From NCBI RefSeq assembly GCF_001440415.1, contig NZ_LLYA01000192.1, forward strand, positions 124,001-188,000: a DNA stretch of 64,000 nucleotides, written 5' to 3'. The position numbers and the translations under genes are program-made. The first letter of the stretch is position 1; every line of letters begins with the position of its first letter. This document shows, in pieces, positions 36,067 through 45,993 of the stretch. The notes beneath the pieces were generated by a model. It was not told the DNA's origin. It ran no database searches and saw nothing but the letters and a program-made list of their open reading frames with translations. The DNA is from Bradyrhizobium retamae. Lineage in GTDB: Bacteria > Pseudomonadota > Alphaproteobacteria > Rhizobiales > Xanthobacteraceae.

Positions 36067-37371
36067 CTACGCTGTATGGTGCTTGATTGGCGCCTTGTGC
36101 ATTTGTCCCGCGACCGCCCTCACCTTGCCCGGCGATGCCTGCCAGATCGCCACCGCCGACAGAATGCTGACGGCAATGCCGAGCGCAAAGGCGAGCGTAT
36201 AGCTGCCTGACAGGTCGTACAGCAGCCCGGTCGCCCATGGACCCGCCGCACCTCCGGCCAGCGCCGCCAGCATGATGGTGCCGAAGATGCTGCCGTATTG
36301 CTTGCCCTGAAAGATCTCCAGCACCACCGCGCCCATGATCGAGGTCAGGCCATAGCCGAGCGCGCCTTGCGTGAAGATCATGAGATAGACCAAAGCCAGT
36401 ACCGGCGCGAACTTCAAGGCGATCAGCGCCGCAAAGCAGATCGCAAACCCGGCGCAGCTAATGGCCCAGATCCATTCGCGGCCGATCCGGTCGGAGAGAT
36501 GCCCGAGCCAGATCTGGCCCGGTATGCCGAGCAGGCTGACGACGCCGAGCGCCCATACCGCGACGTTGGCACTGAAGCCGATGTCGAGCAGGTATTTGGT
36601 CTGGTGCACCTGCACCGCGTACCAGACATACAGGCCGCAGAAGTAGCCGAGCGCGATCCACCAGAATCGCGCGGTACGCAGCGCGCGGCGCAGCGTCCAG
36701 TCGGTGGCGGCCCACACGGGATCGACGACGTTCGAGCGAGGCGCGGCAGATGTCGCCGACGGCGCCGCGTCGCCATCCGGCAATAGCCCGATATCCTCCG
36801 GCCGTCTTCGCAGCAGAAGGTTGATCGGTGCGAGCACGGCGAGCACCAGGATGCCCATCGCGGTGCAGGCGGTGCGCCAGCCGGTCTGCTCGATCATGTG
36901 CTGCACCCACGGCAGCAGGGTCACCGAGCCGATGCCGACGCCGGCAAAGGCGAGCCCCATGGCGAGCCCGCGGCGGCGGATGAACCAGTTCGGCAGAAAC
37001 AGCGATTGGCCGGAATAGCCGAGGCACACGCTGCCCGCGCCGACCAGCACGCCGATGGTGAGATAGAGATGCCAAGGCTGTGTCGTCAGCGGCGCCAGCA
37101 ACAGCCCGCCGCCCATCAGCGCAACGCCGAGCTCCATCACTGCACGCGGCCCGAGGCGATCCATCATGCGCCCGATCAGCGGGCTGACGCCGCCGGAAAC
37201 CACGAAACCGAACGAAAACGCGCCCGCGGTGACGCCGCGATCCCATCCGAACTCGCCAATGATCGGCGGAAAGAACAGCGAGAACGCCGTCCGCGCATTG
37301 ACGCCGATCGCCATGGTGACGAACGTCACCACGACGATCAGCCAGCCGTAGAAGAAGGGGAGACGCATCAC
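36067..37371 (-). CDS. MFS transporter (monocarboxylate/oxalate-formate type)
   Basis: A 434-aa inner-membrane transporter with 12 predicted membrane helices. The start MMRLPFFYGWLIVVVTFVTMAIGVN, the loop motif GRMMDRLGPRAVM between helices 2 and 3, and the segment LGYSGQSLFLPNWFIRRRGLAMGLAFAGVGIG are typical of the monocarboxylate/oxalate-formate antiporter branch. The second half has LGHLSDRIGREW. The substrate is unknown. It converges with the TetR gene and is read in the same direction as the P450, but it is not in the same transcript. Confidence 0.88.
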   Translation of the reverse strand: MMRLPFFYGWLIVVVTFVTMAIGVNARTAFSLFFPPIIGEFGWDRGVTAGAFSFGFVVSGGVSPLIGRMMDRLGPRAVMELGVALMGGGLLLAPLTTQPWHLYLTIGVLVGAGSVCLGYSGQSLFLPNWFIRRRGLAMGLAFAGVGIGSVTLLPWVQHMIEQTGWRTACTAMGILVLAVLAPINLLLRRRPEDIGLLPDGDAAPSATSAAPRSNVVDPVWAATDWTLRRALRTARFWWIALGYFCGLYVWYAVQVHQTKYLLDIGFSANVAVWALGVVSLLGIPGQIWLGHLSDRIGREWIWAISCAGFAICFAALIALKFAPVLALVYLMIFTQGALGYGLTSIMGAVVLEIFQGKQYGSIFGTIMLAALAGGAAGPWATGLLYDLSGSYTLAFALGIAVSILSAVAIWQASPGKVRAVAGQMHKAPIKHHTA

Positions 37372-37409
37372 AACTTGCGAGCTCGATTACGTTTCGACAG
37401 CGAGAGAAG

Positions 37410-38711
37410 TCATAATCTAATGTTCGAGCGCGCCCACTGCTTGAGCGTGTCCAGGACCTCAATGTCCGGCAAATCAAATATTTCCTGACGGGAGGATATT
37501 CCGAGCGGGTCGATCTCCAGGGTTTCCTTGAACAGAAAGGCTGCCAGAAATTCCAGACCCAACTTACTGAAGCAAACGCCGGCCATGTACCGGCCGACCG
37601 AACTCGCTGGAGGGCCCAGCATCGCCGCAACGATATACGCTTCGGCCGCGCGTTGCCAATTACCCTTAAGGTAATGGACCTGACCGAGCTCAACCCAGGC
37701 CTTCGAATCGTACGGGTCTACCCGTGTTAGGTCGGAGGCCCTCGATGCTGCCAGCTCGAGATCATTCAGCCAAAGCGCTTCCTTGGTTCGGCTTTCCAAC
37801 ACCGCATGCAGATTCTCGCGATAAAGAATCTCCTCCGCCGCCGTCGTTGGCGCAAGGTCCCGCGCCTGGCGCTCCGCAATGTCCATTGTCCTGAACATCG
37901 CTTCCCGGTTGCCCGCAGCTTGAGGAAGGAAGCCCATTCCCCGATAAAATCTGCTTTTGAACAATTGCGCGGTAAATCCATTCTCGCCGTCCTCCACGGC
38001 GGCAAAGGCAATCTCGAACCGCTTGCCCCAGTCATCGAGTTCAGCGAGTGGCGCGCGGGCCTTGGCTTTCTGAACGAAGACCATTGCTGTTGCATTGAAC
38101 CTTACGGGCGCGTGGCACTGGTCATCGATCGCAATACTCTCAAAAGCGGACATGGTCCCGGAATCGTAGCTGGACGTTCGTTTCGGCATATCGAGCATGA
38201 ATTTTGCCGATGCCCGGCAGAACGCGAGTTGTGCGGCGCGAGGATCAGCATCGCTGTCACTGGACCAATCCTCCGGAATGAGTTTGAGCAATGGCTCGTA
38301 CAGGCACATCGAGTGAAGAAGCGCCGCCAACCGGCATTTGCGCGCGGACGAAAGCTTTGGCCAAAGCTCAAGGTCCTGACAAAGCTTGCGCCACCGATCA
38401 GTACGCAGATCCTTGGCAAGATCACGAGGATCGCTGACTGCATAAGGCGCGCCGGCCTGCTCTGCGAGCTGCACGCGAAAACCGGGCGACAATGCACGTT
38501 GTGGAAGGAAGGAAGGGCTATCCGGATCGGCATAGGCTTGCCAGCCGGCGTCAATAGATCTGGCATGGGTGGGTCCGGCTTGGAGCCGGCCCAGGTCAAG
38601 ATATGGACGAAGCAGCCAGGTTGAAAAGCGAGAGCCGAGGCTCTCGCTGACGGCCAGGTTAGCCAAATCGCGCATGCATGCCGCCGCAAGCGGCGCTCTC
38701 ATAGCTGGCAC
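37410..38711 (-). CDS. Hypothetical protein with C-terminal TPR-like region
   Basis: A 433-aa protein I do not recognise. The N-terminal half has no known motif and several Cys and Trp residues (WRKLCQDLELWPKL, FCRASAKFML). The C-terminal 150 residues look like TPRs (DPYDSKAWVELGQVHYLKGNWQRAAEAYIVAAML). No signal peptide or clear membrane segment. The first ATG at 38711 lies 53 bases inside the preceding gene; ATG 38675 is another choice, still overlapping, so the two are translationally coupled. It is downstream of the cyclase-ATPase-TPR gene and may act with it. Confidence 0.6.
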   Translation of the reverse strand: MPAMRAPLAAACMRDLANLAVSESLGSRFSTWLLRPYLDLGRLQAGPTHARSIDAGWQAYADPDSPSFLPQRALSPGFRVQLAEQAGAPYAVSDPRDLAKDLRTDRWRKLCQDLELWPKLSSARKCRLAALLHSMCLYEPLLKLIPEDWSSDSDADPRAAQLAFCRASAKFMLDMPKRTSSYDSGTMSAFESIAIDDQCHAPVRFNATAMVFVQKAKARAPLAELDDWGKRFEIAFAAVEDGENGFTAQLFKSRFYRGMGFLPQAAGNREAMFRTMDIAERQARDLAPTTAAEEILYRENLHAVLESRTKEALWLNDLELAASRASDLTRVDPYDSKAWVELGQVHYLKGNWQRAAEAYIVAAMLGPPASSVGRYMAGVCFSKLGLEFLAAFLFKETLEIDPLGISSRQEIFDLPDIEVLDTLKQWARSNIRL

Positions 38712-39069
38712 CCTTCTTTTTCTTCTTTAGCCAGGCGCGATAGTCGACATTCAATTTCTCAAAGTTTGCTGCATACTCCGGCGTCTCCTTCCTGAAGTAT
38801 CTGATCGCCGGCTCAAGCACCTCATACATGTGACATATCGGAGTAACTTCGTAGATCTTGTCCTTGGCTCTGACACCGCGCATCAGGACCGCGATCGACT
38901 CCCAGGTAACGATAAGGAGCCGAACCGCCGCGTGCTCTCTGCTATCTGATGGAGCGGCGGCCATGGCTTCAGCACCGCCATCGGTTTCTCGGCGCAGTAC
39001 CTCCGCCGCGTGGTAATCGGAATCGCTTCGCATCTCCTGAATACCAAGCAGAAGCGAATTCTCATCCAT
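38659..39069 (-). CDS. Hypothetical protein, helical, overlaps downstream gene
   Basis: A 136-aa predicted helical protein of unknown family, with RLLIVTWESIAVLMRGVRAKDKIYEVTPICHMYEVLEPAIRYFRKETPEYAANFEKL in its middle; the word pattern recalls small alphaproteobacterial proteins with a helical DUF4760-like arrangement, but I cannot assign it. The end has a run of five Lys (KKKKK) and two Cys. It starts 74 bases after the cyclase-ATPase gene and its 3' end overlaps the next gene by 53 bases. Gene reality is supported by position, start-codon purine context (GGGGAGGGCGGCCC upstream) and coupling. Confidence 0.6.
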   Translation of the reverse strand: MDENSLLLGIQEMRSDSDYHAAEVLRRETDGGAEAMAAAPSDSREHAAVRLLIVTWESIAVLMRGVRAKDKIYEVTPICHMYEVLEPAIRYFRKETPEYAANFEKLNVDYRAWLKKKKKGASYESAACGGMHARFG

Positions 39070-39143
39070 GGGCCGCCCTCCCCGTTGCCTTGTACAAATG
39101 CCAAGCGAACGAAATCTAGCCCGACATCTACAAGTTCACAAGC

Positions 39144-42100
39144 TCAGCCCCAGAAGCGCATTTCCATCGCGTCTGCGAGCGACCTGGAAATGCTGCGGTG
39201 GTGCTCTGCGCTGGATTTCCGATGGCCAAGATCGAACACGTTCGCGAGCCCCTTGTGGCAGTTCGCTTCCAGCGGTCGCATTCCTAATTCTTCAGCAAGC
39301 ACTACACCTTGAGTAAGCCAACTCTCCGCATCGCTCAGCTTTCCTCGATACAGGTCGACCTCGCCCAGCATACGCAACGAGTAAGCCTCGTTTGCTCGCT
39401 CCTCATGTTTGCGCGCGAGCTCGAGTGCACGCGTGGCCGCCTTCAGCGCCTCGCCCTCGCGTCCGAGCGAAAGGTAAGCCTCGCTGACGTAAGCCAGACG
39501 CAGCGAATGACGCGCGACGAAGCCTTTGGATTCCGCGACCTCGATACTCTGCTCCAGAATTGGAATTCCCTCGTTCGCCCGGCCCGCTAGCGCAAGGGCA
39601 TAACCAAAATGCAGCGCAACGTAGGCGAAGCCGACAGGGCTATCTGCAAATGCGCCGGCTGCCAGCGCGCGTTCAAAAGAGCGCAGGGCGCGCCGTAAAT
39701 TCCCCTGACGCAAAGCGACGACACCGAGACCGAGATGCGCGTAACCGCAACTGAAGGGATGACTCGCATTTTCGGCGATGCGAAGGGCATCTTCGCCGAT
39801 ATTGAACGCTTCGGAAAATTGTCCGGTATCGGCCAAGCCCCATGCGATAAAGCTACGCGAGAACGCGGCGGGCAGGACGAACATTCCGAAACGCTGGCTG
39901 GCCAGATTGCCCTCCAGATGGAGGACGTTCCAGCCGAAGCATTCGCGCGCCTTCTTGTAATCTCCCCGCGTGTGATGCGCCAATCCGAGAGGAAGATTGG
40001 TGACGACCTGAAGAGGTAAATCAGATAGCGGCTCGGCAACCGCAAGGGCGCGTTCTCCGGCCGCGATCGATTCCTTGTATCGGCCGAGCATCCAGAACTG
40101 TTCGGTCAGATAGGACTGCACCCATCCATTACGCTGTTTGTCCCCGATTCGATCCGCCAATTGCTCCGCTTCGCGCAGCCGGGCGGCAATACGGTCGCGA
40201 TCACCGAGCGGTTGCAGCACGTTGCGGATATCGAAACGGATATCGATCGCCTTCTGAATGGCCTCCTTGCTTTGCGGCAATCCGGCCAGCGCTTCGAGGG
40301 CTTGCTCGAAGAGGATTACGGCCTCAGGATAGGCTTCTCGATCCGCAGCCTTCGTTCCGGCCTGGCGCAAATACGTCACGGCCTTTTCCTGAAGCCCGCC
40401 ACGTAGCGCATGATCAGCCAGTCGCTCAACATGCTCGCCGATGCGGGCGGCATAAACGTTTTCTATCGCGAGAACGACGCTCTGATGGATGTCGCGGCGG
40501 CGCTCGCTCCGCAGACCCCCGTAGGCGACATCGTGAGTGAGAGCATGCTTGAAGGAAAATTGAAGATCAGGAAATAACTGGGTGGGAAACAGAAACTCGG
40601 CCGACTGCAAACTGTCGAGAACTCCGCGAAGTTCGCTGTCGGGAAGATTGCTTATTTCTTTCAACAGAGAGAGCGGAACGTCGTATCCGATGACCGCTGC
40701 TTCCTGCAGCAGCCTCTTCTCGGCCTTTGCCAGCGCATCAATACGCGCGGCGAGAACGGCCTGTACAGTGGGTGGGATTTCGTTTCCCGAAATTGGCTTG
40801 ACCATCCTGTAGTTCTGTCGCGCCCCCTCCAGCACCTTGCGGTCCACCAGCGTTCGAACCAGTTCTTCCACGAAGAACGGATTGCCACCCGCGCGATCCA
40901 GAACAAAATCCTTGAGGTTTTCGAGTGCCGGGTCAGATCCCAGAAGTGAATGCAGAAGCGTGGTGAGACTTTCGCTTTGAAGAGGTTCCAAACGCAGATT
41001 GCGGTAATTCGGTCGGCCCCTCCAGCCGTCATGGAATTCCGGACGGTAGGTTACCAACAGCAGTAAGCGCGCATCGCGTGCATTGACGACGATTTCGTTC
41101 AGAAGACCCAAGGTCAGCGAATCGTTCCAGTGCAAATCCTCGAACACGGCGACGACCGGTTGCACATGGTTCTCGCGCAACAGCAATCTGGTAATCGCCT
41201 GGTAAGTGTGCTGCCGGTGCTGGAGCGGATCTAGCGATTGGAACGGATGACCTGCATCCAAAGCGTCCAACAGATCGAGCAGCGGCGGGATTACGTCCTG
41301 CAGCGAAGGATCGAGTGCCAGGATCTTTTCTGTCACCTTCTCGCGGATCGACTTGGCGTTGTCGCGTTGACTGATCTTGAAGTAATAGTGCCGGAGCAAT
41401 TCGATCACCGGCAGGTACGATGCCGCATGACCGTATGAAGCCGAATTTGTTTCGAGAACCAGGCAGTCTTCGGTCCGGAACGAGTGAACGAATTCATGAA
41501 TCAGGCGCGATTTGCCCATGCCGGGCTCGCCGACGACTGCCACGACCTGACCATGACCGCCTCGGGCGTGATCCAGCGCCTGAGTGAGTTGTTGAATTTC
41601 CAGTTCGCGACCGACAAACGGCGTCAACCCGCGTGAGGCGGCAGCCTGCAACTTTGTCCGCTCAAAGCCCCCTTCGGTGATCTCGAAGACTTCAACTGGG
41701 TTCGCGAGTCCCTTGATCGTCATTTCGCCGAGTGACTTGGCTTCGACGTATCCTTCAACGAGGCGGATAGTATCGGCAGCGGCAAGCACAGAACCCGGCA
41801 TCGCCATTTGCTCCATGCGGGATGCCAGATGCGCCGTCTGTCCGACTACCGTGTAGTCCATGTAGAGATCGTTGTTGATTGAGGAGACTACAATCTCACC
41901 GGAGTTGATACCGACCCGGATCGTTATTGGCGCGCCGTAAGCGCGGCGGATCTCTTCCGCATAGCGGGCAATCGTCTGCTGCATCCTGAGGGCTGCATAA
42001 CATGCGCGCACGGCATGATCTTCATGCGCTAGTGGGGCTCCGAACAACGCCATGATGCCGTCCCCCATGACCCTGTTCACCATGCCCTCATAATGATGAA

Positions 42101-42479
42101 CGGCTTCGAGCATGTGATCCAGAACGGGATCGAGGAGCTTCTGCGCTTCCTCAGGGTCGCGATCTGCTATTATTCTGAGAGATCCGACGATGTCGGCAAA
42201 TAGCACGGTGACTTGTTTGCGTTCACCCTCAAGATCCCGTTTCGTCGTCATTATCCTGACGGCGAGATGTTTTGGAGTATAATTGTCCGGTGACAAGAAG
42301 CGGTTTACCGCTCGATGTTCTTCGTCAAGTCCAATTGGGTGGGCGCATTGGGAACAGAACTTGGCTCCCGATGACACGAAGCTACCACAATTTGGACAGC
42401 CATGCTCCAAAGGAGCGGCACACTGCTCGCAGAACTTCGCTTCAGCCCGATTGTCGTGTTCGCACCTGGGGCACTTCAT
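39144..42479 (-). CDS. Double zinc ribbon - class III cyclase - AAA ATPase - TPR protein
   Basis: A 1111-aa multidomain signalling protein. Residues 1-46 hold two CxxC...CxxC zinc ribbons (Cys 3, 6, 17, 20 and 28, 31, 42, 45). A class III nucleotide cyclase domain (about 85-265) has the two metal Asp residues (Asp96, Asp140 in MGDGIMALFG), but the transition-state Asn is His217 (TAHLASR) while Arg221 is kept; the substrate Lys is not obvious. A STAND/AAA ATPase follows with Walker A GEPGMGKS (317-324), and TPRs fill about 700-1110. Cyclase activity is therefore doubtful; it may be an ATP-driven scaffold. The family is common in rhizobia. Two unknown genes follow. Confidence 0.88.
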   Translation of the reverse strand: MKCPRCEHDNRAEAKFCEQCAAPLEHGCPNCGSFVSSGAKFCSQCAHPIGLDEEHRAVNRFLSPDNYTPKHLAVRIMTTKRDLEGERKQVTVLFADIVGSLRIIADRDPEEAQKLLDPVLDHMLEAVHHYEGMVNRVMGDGIMALFGAPLAHEDHAVRACYAALRMQQTIARYAEEIRRAYGAPITIRVGINSGEIVVSSINNDLYMDYTVVGQTAHLASRMEQMAMPGSVLAAADTIRLVEGYVEAKSLGEMTIKGLANPVEVFEITEGGFERTKLQAAASRGLTPFVGRELEIQQLTQALDHARGGHGQVVAVVGEPGMGKSRLIHEFVHSFRTEDCLVLETNSASYGHAASYLPVIELLRHYYFKISQRDNAKSIREKVTEKILALDPSLQDVIPPLLDLLDALDAGHPFQSLDPLQHRQHTYQAITRLLLRENHVQPVVAVFEDLHWNDSLTLGLLNEIVVNARDARLLLLVTYRPEFHDGWRGRPNYRNLRLEPLQSESLTTLLHSLLGSDPALENLKDFVLDRAGGNPFFVEELVRTLVDRKVLEGARQNYRMVKPISGNEIPPTVQAVLAARIDALAKAEKRLLQEAAVIGYDVPLSLLKEISNLPDSELRGVLDSLQSAEFLFPTQLFPDLQFSFKHALTHDVAYGGLRSERRRDIHQSVVLAIENVYAARIGEHVERLADHALRGGLQEKAVTYLRQAGTKAADREAYPEAVILFEQALEALAGLPQSKEAIQKAIDIRFDIRNVLQPLGDRDRIAARLREAEQLADRIGDKQRNGWVQSYLTEQFWMLGRYKESIAAGERALAVAEPLSDLPLQVVTNLPLGLAHHTRGDYKKARECFGWNVLHLEGNLASQRFGMFVLPAAFSRSFIAWGLADTGQFSEAFNIGEDALRIAENASHPFSCGYAHLGLGVVALRQGNLRRALRSFERALAAGAFADSPVGFAYVALHFGYALALAGRANEGIPILEQSIEVAESKGFVARHSLRLAYVSEAYLSLGREGEALKAATRALELARKHEERANEAYSLRMLGEVDLYRGKLSDAESWLTQGVVLAEELGMRPLEANCHKGLANVFDLGHRKSSAEHHRSISRSLADAMEMRFWG

Positions 42480-42661
42480 CTGAACCGTCAGCTAAGCGGT
42501 TAGTACGCGACACGATATGCTACTTCGCCAAACCGCCTACAACAACCAGGAAGCGCATCGATTGCGCTTGCTGACCATGTTGAGACTGGTCGAAGCCCTC
42601 GCCCAGCTACAGGTCGCACGCGCAATCCCGTTGACGTTGAGTCGACACAAGGATGCTATCT

Positions 42662-43649
42662 TTACGGTATGGAAGCCCGCCGCCTCCACCGATCTGTATT
42701 GACCGCGCCGACCGGCATCTGCCCCGCAACGATCGCCTCCACCTGCCGCACCGTCTCCAGCGACTGGCTCTCGATCGCGGGCGGCGTCAGGCCGCCGATA
42801 TGTGGCGTCGCGATGACGTTCGGCAGGCTTGCGAGCTCCGGCGACGGCATCTGGTCCAGCGCGCGGCCGACATTCATCGCAGCACCGGTGATGCGTTTCT
42901 CGCGGAGCGCCGCTGCTAACGCCGCCTCGTCGACGAGATTGCCGCGCGACAAATTGATGAAGAAGGCATGCTTCTGCATGCGGGCCAGCGCGGCCTGCCC
43001 GATCAGATTTTCGGTTTGCTCGTTGGCGATGGCGAGACAGACGACGTAGTCGGAACGATCAAGCAGTTCGTCGAGCGGCACATGCCGGATCGCGGCGTCG
43101 CTGACCGTCGCAAAGGGATCGGCGACCATGATCTCCATGCCCAACACCTGGGCGATTTCAGCCAGGTAACGGCCGATGCTGCCATAACCGATGATGCCGA
43201 GGCGGCTGCCGGCCAGTTGCCGGCCCATGATGACCTCCGGCCTGCGGCCGGCATGGTAGTCGGCTGTCGCACGTGAAACCCCGCGCGACAGATCGACCAT
43301 GAAGCCGAGCGCGAGTTCGGCGACCGACTGGACGAAGCCTGGCCCTGCCCGCGTGACCAATACGCCGGCGGCCGAAGCGGCTTCGACGTCGACGTTTCGG
43401 ATGTCGACTGCGCAACGAACGAAGGCGCGCAGCTTTGGCAGCTTCAAAAATATCTCGCTCGGCCCCGCGGTGAGCCGGTCCGCCACGATGATGTCGACAT
43501 CGCGGGCGGCCTCGATCAGGCCAGCTGCGTCGAGCGCGTCGCTTGCTTCGTGCAGTTTCACCTGCGCGACGGCCTGCAGCCCGGCAAGACTACGGTCGCC
43601 GTAGTTACTGGGCGCGCGACTGCGGCGTATGGGTCAACAGCACTTTCAA
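42662..43649 (-). pseudogene. D-isomer 2-hydroxyacid dehydrogenase with 5' frameshift
   Basis: A D-2-hydroxyacid dehydrogenase in two frames. The main frame from GTG 43561 gives 299 aa with a full NAD domain (LGIIGYGSIGRYLAEIA) and catalytic Arg, Glu and His regions (NLSRGNLVDEAAL, ATPHIGGLTP). Upstream, a short frame from TTG 43649 reads MKVLLTHTPQSRAQ and hits TAA at 43605-43607; deleting one base there (CAGTAACTAC to CAGTACTAC) joins it to YYGDRSLAGLQAVAQVKLHE, the expected first strand-helix of the family. So the gene has a one-base insertion or sequencing error, or is translated from GTG as a short form. Confidence 0.72.
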
Positions 43650-43753
43650 CGCGGAACGGCTTCCCTATCGATCGCCAAGCGAATGCAGCGTCAAGGCCGG
43701 CATTTCTATGGCCAAACCGCCCCCGCAAGGCAAGGCGGCACAGCCGCGCCGGG

Positions 43754-45796
43754 CTACTTCGTCCGCGCCACCGTCGTTCCGTCCCAATCTTCGCCGGCCG
43801 GATTTTCGAGCTGTTGCCTGCAGCGCTCGATCATCGTCGTCGACGCTGCATCGTGCTCGCGGATTTCCAGCACTTTCTCGAACGCGCCGATCGCAGCCGA
43901 GAAATCCCGCGCGCGCCAGGCGGCAAGCCCGGCCTCGTACGAAGCCACCCAGGCGGGTGCGCCGATATCGCCGGCCATATCAAGCAATTCATAGATCTGC
44001 AAACCGCCCGCACGGCCATAGACCGCCAGCCGGTCGAGTTCGCGAACCACGATGCTCTTCCCGGCGAGCCTTCGCGTTTCGGGGCCAATGATGATCGTCG
44101 ACCCGTACACCTTGTTGGTGCTCTCCAGACGGCTCGCAATATTCACAGCATCGCCGATCACGGTGTAGTTCAGCCGCACCTCCGATCCGATATTGCCGAC
44201 CAGCATGTCGCCGGAATTGATGCCGATGCGGATCCTGACCGGCTGGCCGTGGTCGTCAACGAGGCCGGCCTCTGCCACCGCGCGCCGGCACGCCAAGGCC
44301 GCCCGGCAGCAATCGACGGCATGATCGGGATTGGGCGACGGCGCACCCCAGAACGCCATCACGGCGTCGCCGATGAATTTGTCGATGGTGCCGTTCTGGC
44401 TTTGAATCTGCGCCGAGACGCAACCGAAATAGCGCGACAGCAGCGGGATGATGCGGTCGCCGAGCCGCTCCGATATGCCGGTGAAGCCGGCCAGATCGAT
44501 GAACATCACGCTCATCGGCCGCACCGCGCCGCCAAGCCGCGCGCCGTTGCCGTCGCTGATCAGCCGCTTGACCAGGTCGGCCGGAATGTATTTTCCGAAA
44601 GCGGCAAGCCCCTGCGCCATGTCGCCGATCGCGCCCGACAGGTTTCCGATCTCGGCCAGCCGCGACGGATGCCGCTGCACCTTGTCGAGGTCGAAACGCT
44701 CGACATGCCTGATCTCGTTCACCACCTTGATCAGGGGAGCTGCGATCAGGCGCTGGGCGAGCCATGCCGACAATAGCCCGGCAAATACGATCAGGACCGC
44801 AAGGCCGATCAGCAGGTTTCGGATCGTCATCTGGACCGGTCCGAGAAATTCCGATTCCGGCACCACCGTCACCAGCGACCAACCCGGAAACGATATCGGC
44901 GTGATCACGGCCTGATAGGCCTTGCCGTCCCGCGTCACCGTCGTGTTGAACGGCTGCCCCTCGCCGGGTTCATAGGCGCTACCGGCGTTTCGGATCGCAT
45001 CAACCGCAACCGGAAACAGCGGGTGATCTGTCTTTAGCGCCACCAGTTCGCTGGCATCGGGATCGGGCGAGGCCACCACCTTGCCGTCGCGTTCGAGAAT
45101 GAAGGCGCCTGCGGATTTGCCGACCGTGAGCTGCGACAGAAAATTCGAGACGCGGGTCAGCTCGATGATGATCGCAACGACGCCGGCCGGTTTCTGATCG
45201 ATCTCGATGGGGGCAGAAAAGGCCGCCGCCAGCCGCTCCCCGCGCGGATGTGTCGTCAGCGTCGACCAGTGTTCGTCGTTGGTTTCTTTGGCGACCCGAA
45301 ACCATTCCTGCCCGGTCACGGAATAGTCGGTGTCTTCGAACCAGCTCGCCTTGAGCCGAAGATCGTTGCCGACGAATTCGTATCGATTGATGCGCAAATT
45401 GCGGTCGGGCGTGATTTCGAGCATTTCGATGACGTTGTCGCCGAGCTTGTGCCCGGCAAAGAACGAGCCGTCCGGCCAGCCGAATGCCACCCAGGAGATC
45501 GTCGGTTGCGACAGTAACTGCGAGCGGAAAACGATCTCGCGTTTTCGGGCGTCGCGCGGGTCGAACACTTTTTCGGCCAGCAGCGTTCGCACCGCCATCA
45601 TGGAGGAGCGCGCCTCTGAAGTGACCGACTGCAGTTCGTCGCTGACCGCGGATACGATCTGGTCGTTGATGGTGTTGGCGAGCGTCTGGCTGACCTGATG
45701 GGCGGTGCGCCACCACAAAAGATGCACGCCGACGGCACTGACGACAATCGACGTCAGCACGAGGGCGGAAATGGCGGTGCGGATGCCGAGGTGCAT
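43754..45796 (-). CDS. Membrane-bound adenylate/guanylate cyclase with sensor domain
   Basis: A 680-aa class III cyclase from ATG 45796. A membrane helix (about 5-25), a periplasmic dCache-like sensor (about 30-325, with LSQPTISWVAFGWPDGSFFAGHK), a second helix (about 335-355), a HAMP-like linker, and the cyclase domain (about 425-610). Catalytic residues look complete: metal Asp in MFIDLAGFTG and KFIGDAVMAFWG (with the purine-specifying Lys), and VIGDAVNIASRLE with transition-state Asn and Arg. A short TPR-like tail follows. It is therefore a likely active receptor cyclase. The longer upstream frame is not preferred because it lacks a membrane-start signal. Confidence 0.9.
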   Translation of the reverse strand: MHLGIRTAISALVLTSIVVSAVGVHLLWWRTAHQVSQTLANTINDQIVSAVSDELQSVTSEARSSMMAVRTLLAEKVFDPRDARKREIVFRSQLLSQPTISWVAFGWPDGSFFAGHKLGDNVIEMLEITPDRNLRINRYEFVGNDLRLKASWFEDTDYSVTGQEWFRVAKETNDEHWSTLTTHPRGERLAAAFSAPIEIDQKPAGVVAIIIELTRVSNFLSQLTVGKSAGAFILERDGKVVASPDPDASELVALKTDHPLFPVAVDAIRNAGSAYEPGEGQPFNTTVTRDGKAYQAVITPISFPGWSLVTVVPESEFLGPVQMTIRNLLIGLAVLIVFAGLLSAWLAQRLIAAPLIKVVNEIRHVERFDLDKVQRHPSRLAEIGNLSGAIGDMAQGLAAFGKYIPADLVKRLISDGNGARLGGAVRPMSVMFIDLAGFTGISERLGDRIIPLLSRYFGCVSAQIQSQNGTIDKFIGDAVMAFWGAPSPNPDHAVDCCRAALACRRAVAEAGLVDDHGQPVRIRIGINSGDMLVGNIGSEVRLNYTVIGDAVNIASRLESTNKVYGSTIIIGPETRRLAGKSIVVRELDRLAVYGRAGGLQIYELLDMAGDIGAPAWVASYEAGLAAWRARDFSAAIGAFEKVLEIREHDAASTTMIERCRQQLENPAGEDWDGTTVARTK

Positions 45797-45993
45797 GCGG
45801 GGTCTCGTTGACGGTCTGATTACCGCAATACGGGACCATACCAGCGTCTGTTTCGCCGGCGAGGCAATTTCGGCGCCCCGGACACGGCTCTGTGACCGAT
45901 GTTGAGCCGTAATGGCGACGAAACTTATCGATTGCCTGTTCCGTACAAGCGAAGACGGCGCTATGCCTTGCGGCAATTCTCGAAGGTCATGCG

